DNA from: Sphingopyxis sp. Root154
GTDB lineage: Bacteria; Pseudomonadota; Alphaproteobacteria; Sphingomonadales; Sphingomonadaceae
Reading direction: 5' to 3'
Assembly (NCBI RefSeq): GCF_001427105.1
Contig: NZ_LMGI01000001.1
Span: forward strand, 248,001 to 312,000
Length of the DNA stretch: 64,000 nt
Each line of letters starts with the position of its first letter. The stretch's first letter is position 1. Made by a program: the position numbers and the translations under genes. Under the pieces are notes generated by a model that was not told where the DNA came from, made no database searches, and saw only the letters and a program-made list of their open reading frames with translations. Positions 35,186 to 43,655 of the stretch are shown here, in pieces.

Positions 35186-37432
35186 ATGAAGAATTTCAGC
35201 AAGAATGAGCCGAGACGATTGACCAACGCGGCGCGAGGCGCGCTCCTGGCGTCGGCGCTCTTCAGCACCCTAGCCCATGCGCAGACCGACAATGGTGCCG
35301 AAGCGAATGGCGCCGAGGACGTTGCGGGCGCAGATGAGGAAATCACCGTTACCGCGCTCAAGCGCAATCTGTCGGCGCAGGACACGCCGGCGACGGTTGC
35401 CATCGTCTCGGGCGACCTGATCGCCAGGACCAACATCACCTCCGCGCTCGATCTGCCGGCGATCACCCCCGGGGTCATCATCCAGTCGGCGCCGGGAGCG
35501 CTTGCGGTGGCATCGATCCGCGGCATCGGATCGAACGCCTCGAACCAGTCGTTCGATCAGTCGGTTGCCCTGTTCGTCGACGGGGTCTTCACGGCGCGTG
35601 GACGCGATTATGCCTCTTCGCTGTTCGATGTCTCCGATATCCAGGTCATCAAGGGCAGCCAGTCGGCGGTTCTCGGCAAGAACACGACCATCGGCGCGAT
35701 CGCGATGAACACCAACAAGCCGGCGTTCGACTTCGGTTTCAACGCCTCCTATTCGCACGAATTCGCGCTTGGAGACGACACGCTCGATGCGATGGTGAAC
35801 ATTCCGCTTTCCGACAAATTCGCTGTCAGGGTCGCGGGCCGCGTCACCGATCTCGAAGGCTGGGTGAAGAATGACCTGACGGGCAAGGAAAGCCCGAAAG
35901 TCGCGACATGGGCCGGCCGCGTCAGCGTCCGCTGGCAACCAACGTCCACGCTCGACTGGAACACGTCGTACCAGCATGAGACCTACGAATCCGAAGGCCA
36001 GGTTCTCTATGTGGCCGGCGATACCCAAGGGCGCGTTGCCGCCTATGCGGCAGCGGCGGGCGATCCCAATTTCACCGCTGCTTTCAACGACCGCACCCGC
36101 GCGACCCCACGCCCGGGTTTCCCCGACACCTTCGCCAAAAACGCCTCGCACCGGGTGGTCTCGACGCTGAACTACACCCCGGACAGCGGGTTCGAGTTCA
36201 CTTCGATCACCAGCTATTTCAAGAGCACGGGTTCGCTCCTCAACAACAATAATGCCGTCATCAATTCGCCGGTCATCTTCTTCGCGGATCGGGCCGGCGA
36301 CCGGACCTTCACGCAAGAGCTGCGCATGAGCACGCCCGAGATCGGTATTTTCAGCCTGATGGCGGGTGGTCTCTATTACCACAACATCTACAATTTCGAC
36401 GTCGGGTTCGACGCCGTCGCCCCTAGCCCCATCGTCGGCGCGGAGCGCACCCGCTTCCGCCAGAAAACCGTCGACTGGTCGGGTTTCGCGTCGTTGGACG
36501 CGAAAATCAGCGACCGGTTCGTGCTGACCGGCTCGGTGCGTTACACGACCGAGGATCGCGACGCCGATTATGCGCGCGACATCATCCGCAACGGCAATCT
36601 TATCACCGCCATCTATCAGCCGTTCGCGCCTGTCTCGCTTTCGCGTTCGCAGGACTATCTCGACGCCGCGGTAAGCGCCAAATATGATATTTCGGACAAT
36701 GCGATCCTCTATGCATCCTACGGCAAGGGCAGCAAGACCGGCGGTTTCGCCAACGCTCCGAACAACCCGACCCTCTTGCGGCCGGACGGCAGCAGCACGG
36801 CCGAATATGACGACGAAATCGCGAAAACGGCGGAAATCGGCATCAAGATCGGGCGCGCTTCGGCAACGCATCTGAACGTCGCGCTCTTCAATGTCGACGT
36901 CGATAATTTCCAGACCTCCTTGTTCAGCGGCACCTCCTTCATCGTCAAGAATATCGACATTCGCTCGCGCGGCGTCGAATTCGAGGCGATGTGGCGCCCG
37001 CTCGACGAGCTCAGCTTCTCGCTGAACGGAACCTATGCCGATGCGATCAACAAGCAACCGGCCGCGAACGAACGGCGCGAACTCGTCCGCGCCCCGAAAT
37101 GGAGCGGCATCGCGGCGATCAACTACGACACGCAGCTCAGCGACGAGCTGAAATTCTCGGCCAATGCGAATGCCGAACTTCGTTCCGGTTTCTACTTTCA
37201 GGATGCGCTCAACTCGACGGTTCCCAAGACCAGCACCTATGTGAAGGTCGGACTTCGTCTCGGCGTCGAGCACAAGCCGAGCGGGATCGAGGTTGCGCTG
37301 ATCGGCCGCAACCTGTCCGACAAGCGCGTTCCCAACTATGGCACGGGCCTGTTTCCCGGTATCGCCGGGGCTTATCTCGCGTCATCCGAGACGCCGCGCA
37401 CAGTCGCGCTGCAAATCTCCGTCCGGCACTAG
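35186..37432 (+). CDS. TonB-dependent outer-membrane receptor
   Basis: The 748-residue protein starts with a signal peptide that includes 'LASALFSTLAHAQ' at about residues 21-33, then 'DEEITVTALKRNLSAQDTP' as TonB-box region, a plug with 'ASIRGIGSNASNQSFDQS' and 'GSQSAVLGKNTTIGAIAMN', and a barrel that ends 'TVALQISVRH'. The ATG at 35186 is fixed by AGGAGG six bases upstream; the longer frame has no ribosome site. Its promoter shares an operator motif with the aromatic CoA operon 3 kb away, so it likely imports that pathway's substrate. Confidence 0.92.
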   Translation: MKNFSKNEPRRLTNAARGALLASALFSTLAHAQTDNGAEANGAEDVAGADEEITVTALKRNLSAQDTPATVAIVSGDLIARTNITSALDLPAITPGVIIQSAPGALAVASIRGIGSNASNQSFDQSVALFVDGVFTARGRDYASSLFDVSDIQVIKGSQSAVLGKNTTIGAIAMNTNKPAFDFGFNASYSHEFALGDDTLDAMVNIPLSDKFAVRVAGRVTDLEGWVKNDLTGKESPKVATWAGRVSVRWQPTSTLDWNTSYQHETYESEGQVLYVAGDTQGRVAAYAAAAGDPNFTAAFNDRTRATPRPGFPDTFAKNASHRVVSTLNYTPDSGFEFTSITSYFKSTGSLLNNNNAVINSPVIFFADRAGDRTFTQELRMSTPEIGIFSLMAGGLYYHNIYNFDVGFDAVAPSPIVGAERTRFRQKTVDWSGFASLDAKISDRFVLTGSVRYTTEDRDADYARDIIRNGNLITAIYQPFAPVSLSRSQDYLDAAVSAKYDISDNAILYASYGKGSKTGGFANAPNNPTLLRPDGSSTAEYDDEIAKTAEIGIKIGRASATHLNVALFNVDVDNFQTSLFSGTSFIVKNIDIRSRGVEFEAMWRPLDELSFSLNGTYADAINKQPAANERRELVRAPKWSGIAAINYDTQLSDELKFSANANAELRSGFYFQDALNSTVPKTSTYVKVGLRLGVEHKPSGIEVALIGRNLSDKRVPNYGTGLFPGIAGAYLASSETPRTVALQISVRH

Positions 37433-37781
37433 TTCGCCGAACGGCTGCCGCCGCCACCCGGGGCGGCGGCAGCATTGGCGCGCCAGGGCTACAGATCCCG
37501 CCCGTTACGGTCATCCGGTTTGCACGCGCTCCACGGCTTCCCTGGTCGCGCGCGGTACGCGGCCGGCGACGCCCCATCCGCCGAAAGCCTTCGCGTTAAC
37601 CGGACCGGGCCGGCGACGCCGGCGCCGGTTTGGCGCAAACCGCGGCTGCAGCCCGCGGCTGCGGCGATGCCGCCATGTCGCGGCAGACACCCGATGTGGC
37701 CCCAGGCACCTCATGTGACGGCCGATTTCGTGTCAAAATGCGAACGCTTTGTCCGCAGCCGGGAAGGCCCGAGCGGGCCCG
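37433..37781. other. Intergenic region with a GC-rich hairpin
   Basis: About 350 bases without a recognisable gene lie between the receptor and the thioesterase, which converge. The only structure I see is a perfect 12-bp stem with a 6-base loop at 37444-37473 (GCTGCCGCCGCC and its complement), starting 12 bases after the receptor stop. It lacks a following T run. The rest is very GC-rich and unremarkable. Confidence 0.6.
37444..37473 (+). terminator. GC-rich hairpin after the TonB receptor
   Basis: GCTGCCGCCGCC pairs perfectly with GGCGGCGGCAGC across an ACCCGG loop. It starts 12 bases after the receptor stop. No T run follows, so termination would be inefficient or factor-assisted; the hairpin may instead protect the mRNA 3' end. 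Confidence 0.5.
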
Positions 37782-38195
37782 CTACGCCGGCAGCTGGTCG
37801 GCTTCCATTTGCGCGCGCACGTCGGCAGGCCACGGCATCGAGCGCATCAATTTCAGGTCCATGCAAACGAGAACGACCTCGGCCTTCAGCCGGTCGCGTC
37901 CCTCGGCGGTGAAGAGGACGTCAAGCGTGCAACTGCTCCTGCCGATGTCCCGGGGGGAAAGCGAAATCGCCAGCTGCTCGTCGAGCTGGCTCGGATGCAG
38001 GAAGGTCACCGCAAGGCTGACGGTCGGAACGCCCATGTGACATTCGCGGTGCATGATCCCGAACGGCAGCCCGAGACGCTTTGCGAACCAGTCCTCGACC
38101 GCGGCGTTGAGCATCTCGAAGTAGCGGGGATAAAAAACGATCCCGGCCGGATCCACGTCCGCGAAGCGGACCTGTGCGCTTGTCTCGAAACTCAA
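37782..38195 (-). CDS. 4HBT-family acyl-CoA thioesterase
   Basis: The 137-residue hotdog protein has 'QVRFADVDPAGIVFYPRYFEMLN' near its start (in two parts, residues 8-30), the 4-hydroxybenzoyl-CoA thioesterase signature in which the Asp after the FxDxD-like motif is catalytic. It would hydrolyse an aromatic CoA thioester, such as a hydroxylated benzoyl-CoA, to the free acid. The start is a TTG at 38195 that overlaps the MarR stop (TTGA) with AAAGGA upstream. It is the last gene of the monooxygenase-MarR-thioesterase operon, so its substrate is likely the monooxygenase product. Confidence 0.85.
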   Translation of the reverse strand: MSFETSAQVRFADVDPAGIVFYPRYFEMLNAAVEDWFAKRLGLPFGIMHRECHMGVPTVSLAVTFLHPSQLDEQLAISLSPRDIGRSSCTLDVLFTAEGRDRLKAEVVLVCMDLKLMRSMPWPADVRAQMEADQLPA

Positions 38196-38692
38196 ATCGG
38201 GTCATCCTTTAAAAGCTGCGTACGGAGATCGACCAGCAAGGCCAGCAATTGCTCCTGCATTTCAGCCGGAAACTCATCGAGCGCCTCGTGCACCCATTGG
38301 CGATGCGCGAGTGCCAGTTCGCTAAAATGCGACCGCCCGGTTTCGGTGAAGGCAACGATGGCGGAGCGGCCATCCTGCGGATCGGGCTTGTAAGTTATCA
38401 GGCCCTGATCGACGAGCTGCCGCACGATCGATGTCACATTTCCGTTCGATACGAGCAGCGCCCGCGACAGTGCCCCCATGTTCAGACCCTCGGGGGCCCG
38501 TTCGATCGCGGCCATCACGTCGAATCGCGGCAGCGTCGTTCCAAATTGCTCCTGGAAATTGCGCCGCAGCCGTTTTTCGACGATCCGCGCACAGCTTAGC
38601 AGGCGCACCCAGATCCGGAGCTCGCGCGTGGTCGCGGGATCGGCCGCGGGACTTGCTGATGATTGTTCTCGGTTTTCCATGCCGATTCCCAT
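38192..38692 (-). CDS. MarR-family regulator of the aromatic CoA operon
   Basis: This 166-residue winged-helix protein has the MarR core ('TLPRFDVMAAIERAPEGLNMGALSRALLVSNGNVTSIVRQL' in parts at residues 53-94) and 'PDPQDGRSAIVAFTETGR' as the wing. MarR proteins in aromatic CoA pathways (BadR, HbaR, CouR) sense an acyl-CoA and repress their own operon. It is cotranscribed between the monooxygenase and thioesterase genes. The TTTTAAGCCTAAA element at 41056-41068, 19 bases upstream of the operon's first gene, is the likely operator. Confidence 0.87.
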   Translation of the reverse strand: MGIGMENREQSSASPAADPATTRELRIWVRLLSCARIVEKRLRRNFQEQFGTTLPRFDVMAAIERAPEGLNMGALSRALLVSNGNVTSIVRQLVDQGLITYKPDPQDGRSAIVAFTETGRSHFSELALAHRQWVHEALDEFPAEMQEQLLALLVDLRTQLLKDDPI

Positions 38693-38736
38693 AATGATTC
38701 TTCTCGCGGGCGAAACCGTTTATGGCGTGTCGGGCG

Positions 38737-41037
38737 TCATGCGCGGCCGGCCTCGGCCTGCTGCTGTGCCGTGCGAAGCGCCTGCTGCTGGCCAAAGACA
38801 TAAGCGGGGTACACCGATTGACGCTCGTAACCCGCCGCCGCCGCGGCGCGCTGCGTCCATGCCGGGTCGACAAGATGCGGGCGGCCGATCGCGACGAGGT
38901 CGGCCCGGCCGGCCATCAGGATCGAATTAACCTGGTCGGCATCGGAGATATTGCCGACGGCAATCACCGGAACATGCGCTTCGTTGCGAATCTGGTCCGC
39001 GAAGGGCGTCTGGAACATCCGGCCATAGACCGGCCGGGCGCCGGGAGCCGTTTCACCCGCCGACACATCGATCAGGTCGACCCCGGCCGCCTTCAGCCGC
39101 CGCGCGATCTCGACCGCGTCCGATGGCTGAATGCCCTTCTCGCCCATCCAGTCGTTCGCCGATATCCGGACGGCTAGCGGCTTGTCGCCGGGCCAGGCAG
39201 CGCGGACCGCTTCGACGACCCGCAGCGGGAAACGCAGCCTGTTTTCCAGCGTGCCGCCGAAAGCGTCGCGCCGTCGGTTCATGACGGGGGTGATGAAGCT
39301 CGAGAGGAGGAAACCATGACCGGCATGGACCTCAAGCATGTCGAACCCCGCCGCCTCCGCACGCCGGGTCGCGGCGACGAAGTCGTCGCAGATGCGCTGC
39401 AGGTCGCTCTCGCTCGCCTCGGACGGAGCGAGACCGCCCTCCCTCCAGGCGTGCGCCGATGCCGAAAGGATCGGCCAGGGCGCATGGAGCGGCATGTCGG
39501 AGCCTTCGCCGGGTACGCGGCAACTCGCGCGCGGACCGGCATGGCCGAGCTGCGCGCAGGTTCGCGCGCGACCGCTGCGGCGTACAAACGCGTTGAACGC
39601 CTGCCATCGCGCGACGTGCGCGTCGTCGTAAAGTCCCGGACAGTGATCGGTCGCCCGGCCTTCGGGCGACACCGCGAGCATCTCGGTGCAGACCAGTCCC
39701 GCGCCGCCGAGCGCGAGGGCGCCGTAGTGGACCATGTGGAAATCATTGGCGCACCCGTCGGTATTCGCCGAGTAGGTCAGCATCGGCGGCACGACGACGC
39801 GGTTTTGCAGGCGCAGCTCGCGCAGCTGCAGCGGCACGAACATCGGTGGCGCCGCCCGATCCTCCGCGGCCTCGCGGGCGGCAAACCAATGCTCCAGGTC
39901 TTCGAGCCAGTCGCGGTCGCGCAATCGCAGATTTTCGTGACTCACGCGCTGGCTGCGCGTCATCAGCGAATAGGCGAATTGCGGCAGCTCGAAGCCGAGA
40001 TAGCGATCGAGCGTTTCGAACCATTCGGTCGAATTTCGCGCGCTGTTCTGGATTTTGAGGACTTCGAGCTGACGCTCGGCGCGATATTCGGCGAGCGCGT
40101 CGCCCAGCGCGGTGCGGTCTGACAGGCCCTCCCGGCCGAGGACGTCAGCGAGCTTGATCGCATCCTCGAGGGCGAGCTTGGTGCCCGATCCGATCGAGAA
40201 GTGCGCCGTGTGCGCCGCGTCACCGAGCAGGACGACATTATCGAACGACCAGCGCTCGCACAGCACCCGGCGAAAATTGATCCAGGCCGCCGAGCCGCGA
40301 AGGTGCGTCGCGTTGGAGATGAGCGAATGACCGCCGAGATGCCGGGCGAAGATGCGCTCGCAAAGTGCGATCGACTCGGCCTGCTCCATCTTGTCGAAAC
40401 CCAGCCCTTCCCATGTCTCGGGCGAGCATTCGACGATGAAGGTCGAGTGGGTTTCGTCGAACCGATAGGCGTGCGCCCACACCCAGCCGGCATCGGTCTT
40501 TTCGAACAGGAAACCGAAGGCATCGAAAAGCCGCGTCGTCCCGAGCCAGCAGAATTTGTTGCGGCGCGTCTGGATATCGACGCCGAACGCTTCTTCGTTC
40601 GCGGTTCGGATCTGGCTGTTGACGCCGTCGGCGACGACGACGAGGTCGAAATCCGCAAAGCGAGCAAGGTCGGTGCCGAACTCGGATTCGAAATGCGAAA
40701 CGACGCCGAGCTCGGCCGCGCGATGCTGCAATATCTGGAGGAGCCGCTTGCGGCCGATGCCGATGAAACCATGGCCCGAGGAAACGACCGCCTCCCCCGA
40801 CACATTGACTTCGATGTCGTCCCAATGCGCGAAGCTCGCCGCGATCGTGTCGGCGCTGACGGGATCGTTCGCGGTCAGGTTCGCCAGCGTCTGGTCCGAA
40901 AAGACCACGCCCCAACCGAACGTCACGCCCTCGGGATTGCGTTCGTACACGTGGATTTCATGATCCGGGTTTTTGATTTTCATCGAGATCGCGAAGTAGA
41001 ATCCGGCGGGACCGCCACCCAGACAGGCAATGCGCAT
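38737..41037 (-). CDS. Fused 2-aminobenzoyl-CoA / salicylyl-CoA monooxygenase-reductase
   Basis: The 766-residue protein has two parts. Residues 1-390 are a flavin monooxygenase with 'IACLGGGPAGFYFAIS' at the start and 'VVLLGDAAHTAHFSIGSGTK' further on. Residues 395-750 are an old-yellow-enzyme-type NADH:flavin oxidoreductase ('VPPMLTYSANTDGCANDFHM', 'DMLEVHAGHGFLLSSFITP', 'RRDAFGGTLENRLRFPLRVV'). This fusion is the architecture of 2-aminobenzoyl-CoA monooxygenase/reductase and of proteins annotated as salicylyl-CoA 5-hydroxylase. The start ATG at 41037 follows GGAGAGC. It hydroxylates and perhaps partly reduces an aromatic CoA ester. The thioesterase downstream suggests the free acid is then released. 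Confidence 0.87.
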   Translation of the reverse strand: MRIACLGGGPAGFYFAISMKIKNPDHEIHVYERNPEGVTFGWGVVFSDQTLANLTANDPVSADTIAASFAHWDDIEVNVSGEAVVSSGHGFIGIGRKRLLQILQHRAAELGVVSHFESEFGTDLARFADFDLVVVADGVNSQIRTANEEAFGVDIQTRRNKFCWLGTTRLFDAFGFLFEKTDAGWVWAHAYRFDETHSTFIVECSPETWEGLGFDKMEQAESIALCERIFARHLGGHSLISNATHLRGSAAWINFRRVLCERWSFDNVVLLGDAAHTAHFSIGSGTKLALEDAIKLADVLGREGLSDRTALGDALAEYRAERQLEVLKIQNSARNSTEWFETLDRYLGFELPQFAYSLMTRSQRVSHENLRLRDRDWLEDLEHWFAAREAAEDRAAPPMFVPLQLRELRLQNRVVVPPMLTYSANTDGCANDFHMVHYGALALGGAGLVCTEMLAVSPEGRATDHCPGLYDDAHVARWQAFNAFVRRSGRARTCAQLGHAGPRASCRVPGEGSDMPLHAPWPILSASAHAWREGGLAPSEASESDLQRICDDFVAATRRAEAAGFDMLEVHAGHGFLLSSFITPVMNRRRDAFGGTLENRLRFPLRVVEAVRAAWPGDKPLAVRISANDWMGEKGIQPSDAVEIARRLKAAGVDLIDVSAGETAPGARPVYGRMFQTPFADQIRNEAHVPVIAVGNISDADQVNSILMAGRADLVAIGRPHLVDPAWTQRAAAAAGYERQSVYPAYVFGQQQALRTAQQQAEAGRA

Positions 41038-41055
41038 TTCATGCTCTCCAATTTG

Positions 41056-41068
41056 TTTTAAGCCTAAA
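41056..41068. promoter_or_regulatory. TTTTAAG-type operator-like site upstream of the CoA monooxygenase operon
   Basis: TTTTAAGCCTAAA lies inside a longer symmetrical element, ATTTGTTT...AAACAAAT at 41051-41072, 14 to 35 bases upstream of the monooxygenase start. It overlaps where the promoter should be, so binding would repress. It shares its pattern with 35026-35038 and 55924-55936. Confidence 0.55.
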
Positions 41069-41275
41069 CAAATATTCGGAGCAATGCAAGCGATGTCCCC
41101 GCGGGCGGGGGCGCGGGGGCAGGACACAACGCTGTCTAAGGGCAGCGCCGGCCCCCGGAAAGCCGCGGCGCGCTGACGCGCACCCCGGCGCCCACGCGGA
41201 CCGGGCGCGGAACGGCCTGCTTCGCGTTCGCGCGGTCCGCGTGCTGCAAAAACAAAAGCTGTGCAGGCAATTTTA

Positions 41276-41290
41276 CTTGCATATGCACGT
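41276..41290. promoter_or_regulatory. ACGTGCAnnTGCAA operator-like site upstream of the cyclase gene
   Basis: On the minus strand this reads ACGTGCATATGCAAG. Near-identical sites occur at 45877-45891 (ACGTGCAGATGCAAC) and 58348-58362 (ACGTGCAACTGCAAT). The half-sites TGCA-n2-TGCA are symmetrical. It lies 44-58 bases upstream of the cyclase ATG, in the promoter zone. Confidence 0.55.
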
Positions 41291-41333
41291 TTATCCGATA
41301 GTTTTGGCGCGATCAGAATTTGGGAGAATTATC

Positions 41334-42113
41334 ATGTCCGGTGCACAATGCCTGTCCGCTCTTGCCTCCGCCCTCGCGACGGGGTCGGTTCAGATCGTCG
41401 ATCTTACGCAGATGTTGTCGGAAGACACGCCGCTGCTCATCCTACCCGAACCCTTTGGCCAGACCGCGGCGTTCAGCCGCGAAGAGATTTCGCGCTACGA
41501 CGAGCGCGGCGTCGCCTGGCACTGGAACAATTTCACCGTCGGCGAGCACACCGGGACGCATTTCGACGCGCCGGTTCACTGGGTGACCGGCAAGGATCTT
41601 GCGGACAATAGCGTCGATCGGGTCGAAGTCGGGAATTTCGTTGCCGCCGCGGTCGTGCTCGATTTCTCCCGCGAGTGCCGGGACAATCCCGATTTCCTGC
41701 TGACGAGCGAACATATCCGTTCGTGGGAAGCCGAGCATGGTGCGATCCCGGAAGGCTCCTGGGTACTTTTCCGTAGCGACTGGTCGAAAAATACCGGCGA
41801 TGCCTACACCAACCGGCAGCCGGACGGCGCGCATACGCCGGGGCCGGCGGCCGATGCGATCCGTTATCTGCTCGACCGCGGGATTCGCGGTTTCGGCACC
41901 GAAACCATCGGAACCGACGCCGGACAGGCCCATTTGCTCGACCCCGCCTACCCGGCGCACACGCTGCTTCACGGTGCGGGCCGGATGGGACTGCAATGCC
42001 TTGAAAATCTCGACCGCCTGCCGGCAACGGGGACGATCCTGATCTGTCCGCCGCTCAAAATTCGCGACGGATCGGGAAGCCCACTGCGCGTCCTCGCGCT
42101 GATCCCCAGCTGA
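41334..42113 (+). CDS. Cyclase-family metal hydrolase (isatin-hydrolase / kynurenine-formamidase type)
   Basis: The 259-residue protein belongs to the PF04199 cyclase family: the metal-binding HxxxHxD motif is in 'GEHTGTHFDAPVHW' (about residues 62-75), with 'DLTQMLSEDTPL' near the start and 'GFGTETIGTDAGQAHL' later. Members open amide-containing rings or N-formyl groups, for example isatin to isatinate or N-formylkynurenine to kynurenine. At 259 residues it is longer than typical KynB proteins (about 210) and closer to isatin-hydrolase-type members; no tryptophan dioxygenase or kynureninase is nearby. The ATG at 41334 follows GGGAGAATT. It is divergent from the CoA monooxygenase operon and converges with the IorAB operon. 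Confidence 0.8.
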   Translation: MSGAQCLSALASALATGSVQIVDLTQMLSEDTPLLILPEPFGQTAAFSREEISRYDERGVAWHWNNFTVGEHTGTHFDAPVHWVTGKDLADNSVDRVEVGNFVAAAVVLDFSRECRDNPDFLLTSEHIRSWEAEHGAIPEGSWVLFRSDWSKNTGDAYTNRQPDGAHTPGPAADAIRYLLDRGIRGFGTETIGTDAGQAHLLDPAYPAHTLLHGAGRMGLQCLENLDRLPATGTILICPPLKIRDGSGSPLRVLALIPS

Positions 42114-42135
42114 TCGCGGCCGGCCTCGCCCCGCG

Positions 42136-42165
42136 GGCGGCTGAAGCTCTCAGGCTTCGGCCGCC
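42136..42165. terminator. Inverted repeat between the converging cyclase and IorB genes
   Basis: GGCGGCTGAAGC and GCTTCGGCCGCC form a 12-bp stem with one wobble pair around a 6-base loop. It spans the end of the IorB-like gene and lies 23 bases after the cyclase stop, so it could serve as a two-way terminator. There is no T run. Confidence 0.35.
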
Positions 42166-43655
42166 AGCAGGGTGTCGAGCGCCCGCCCCTTGTCGTCGGC
42201 AAGCGCCGCAGCGCGCAGCGCGGCGATGCGGTCCGAGGCCTCGGGCGCGCGCAGCACCGCTGGAACCGCAGCAGATATACGCTGGTAGCGGGCCAAACCG
42301 CGCTCGAACGTATCGCTATAGCCCTTGATGAGCTTGGGCAGCATCGCGATCTCCGCAGCCGCGGCGCTGTCGGTCAGCGCGGTCGCGCGCACGAGGCCGA
42401 GCCATTCCTCGATCCGTTGCTGTTCGTCCCGATAGCGCAGCGTGGACCGGCGAATCCCGCGCATCGATGCGAGCAGACGCAACGCGACATGCCAGCGCAG
42501 GCCGGTCGTCTCGACATGGCGCCCCTTGCGGAAAAAAGGCTCTAACCAGGCCCGCAGACGCGGGCGCGCCAGAATGGCCCGACCGATCGCAGCCGGCATG
42601 GTTTCGCACACTTCCTGCAATCGCGGATGCATATATTCGGTGACGCGCAGCGTCTGATCATCCTTCAACTGCACTTCTTGCTCGACGCGCTGCAGGCGCG
42701 TTTGCCGGATCTTGAGATCGGCGACGCGGATCGTATCTTCATAGCCCATCCAGAGCGCGAGGTAGCGTGCGGCCTCGACGCTCAGCTTGCGACCGTCGCG
42801 GCCATCGTCGAGCACCGCCACCGTCGCGGCGCGGTCGAGATAGAGATTGGCATAAGCCCGGTCCTGATAATCCATCAGCTTTGCGACACCGTATAACAAT
42901 GTCGCATGCAGCGCCGGATCAAAGTCCCGCGCAATACGGTCGGCAAGCGCCCGGCCACTCTCGGTCGTCGGCGCGGGGGGCGCCGACGCAATCTCGATTT
43001 CCTCGCGGCGGGTCCGGGCCAGATCGGCTCCGTCGCTGAAGCCCTTCAAATTCGACGCGACCGCCTTGCCGCCGTGACGGATCGCTTCTTCGAACATCTC
43101 ACGGTCGAACGGAAGCGCTTGCGAGCCCGCGAGCGCACCGAACAAAACCGAACTGATGACACTTCGCGCGCGGACCGACGCCTCTTCCATGTCGAATCCG
43201 ATAAAGCGCTTCGCGCGCCGCTCGGCCGCTTCGCGGATGCGCTGACTCGACGCCGTACCATCGGCTAGCGCCGATTTTTCGGAGATGGCATAGACGCGGT
43301 GCGTCGATCCGATCAGCGTCGTCCGATCCTCCGTTACAAAGCCCCGCAGGATTGCACGCCCCGCCTCGGCGAGTTCGGCGGCGAGCACGATGTCGACATC
43401 GCCCGGCATCGGCATCATCGCCAGCACGGGCGGCGGCGCGTTCGACGACGCGGCCGATCGCCGGATCATCTCGATATAATAGACCGTCGATCCGGTGCGC
43501 TGGGCAACCCCGGGCACCGACGTGCCCTGCGCGATATAGCCGTTGCTGTTCGCCAGATGGATGATCCAGTCGGCCAGCACGCCGCCGCCCTGGCCGCCGA
43601 GTGCGAGGATCGCGACGGTGATGCGGTCACGGCCGCTTTCGATATTCTGTGTCAT
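42150..43655 (-). CDS. Indolepyruvate oxidoreductase beta-type subunit with DUF6537 extension
   Basis: The 501-residue protein starts with the gamma/beta domain of 2-oxoacid:ferredoxin oxidoreductases ('VAILALGGQGGGVLADWIIH' near residues 13-32, 'GTSVPGVAQRTGSTVYYIEM'), followed by a mostly helical extension of the DUF6537 type from about residue 220. Its ATG overlaps the stop of the IorA-like gene (ATGA). With that subunit it should form a CoA-dependent, TPP-containing oxidoreductase that turns a 2-oxoacid into an acyl-CoA and CO2. Known relatives act on indolepyruvate, phenylpyruvate or arylglyoxylates. The substrate here is open. Confidence 0.83.
   Translation of the reverse strand: MTQNIESGRDRITVAILALGGQGGGVLADWIIHLANSNGYIAQGTSVPGVAQRTGSTVYYIEMIRRSAASSNAPPPVLAMMPMPGDVDIVLAAELAEAGRAILRGFVTEDRTTLIGSTHRVYAISEKSALADGTASSQRIREAAERRAKRFIGFDMEEASVRARSVISSVLFGALAGSQALPFDREMFEEAIRHGGKAVASNLKGFSDGADLARTRREEIEIASAPPAPTTESGRALADRIARDFDPALHATLLYGVAKLMDYQDRAYANLYLDRAATVAVLDDGRDGRKLSVEAARYLALWMGYEDTIRVADLKIRQTRLQRVEQEVQLKDDQTLRVTEYMHPRLQEVCETMPAAIGRAILARPRLRAWLEPFFRKGRHVETTGLRWHVALRLLASMRGIRRSTLRYRDEQQRIEEWLGLVRATALTDSAAAAEIAMLPKLIKGYSDTFERGLARYQRISAAVPAVLRAPEASDRIAALRAAALADDKGRALDTLLAAEA

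Noticed and set aside
35270..37273. 667-residue minus-strand open frame opposite the third TonB receptor
   Set aside because: The receptor on the plus strand has a signal peptide, plug and barrel motifs and a strong ribosome site; the antisense product has none.
41334..42113. Naming the cyclase gene kynB
   Set aside because: The metal motif is shared by the whole cyclase family, the protein is longer than usual KynB, and no tryptophan dioxygenase or kynureninase is in the window.
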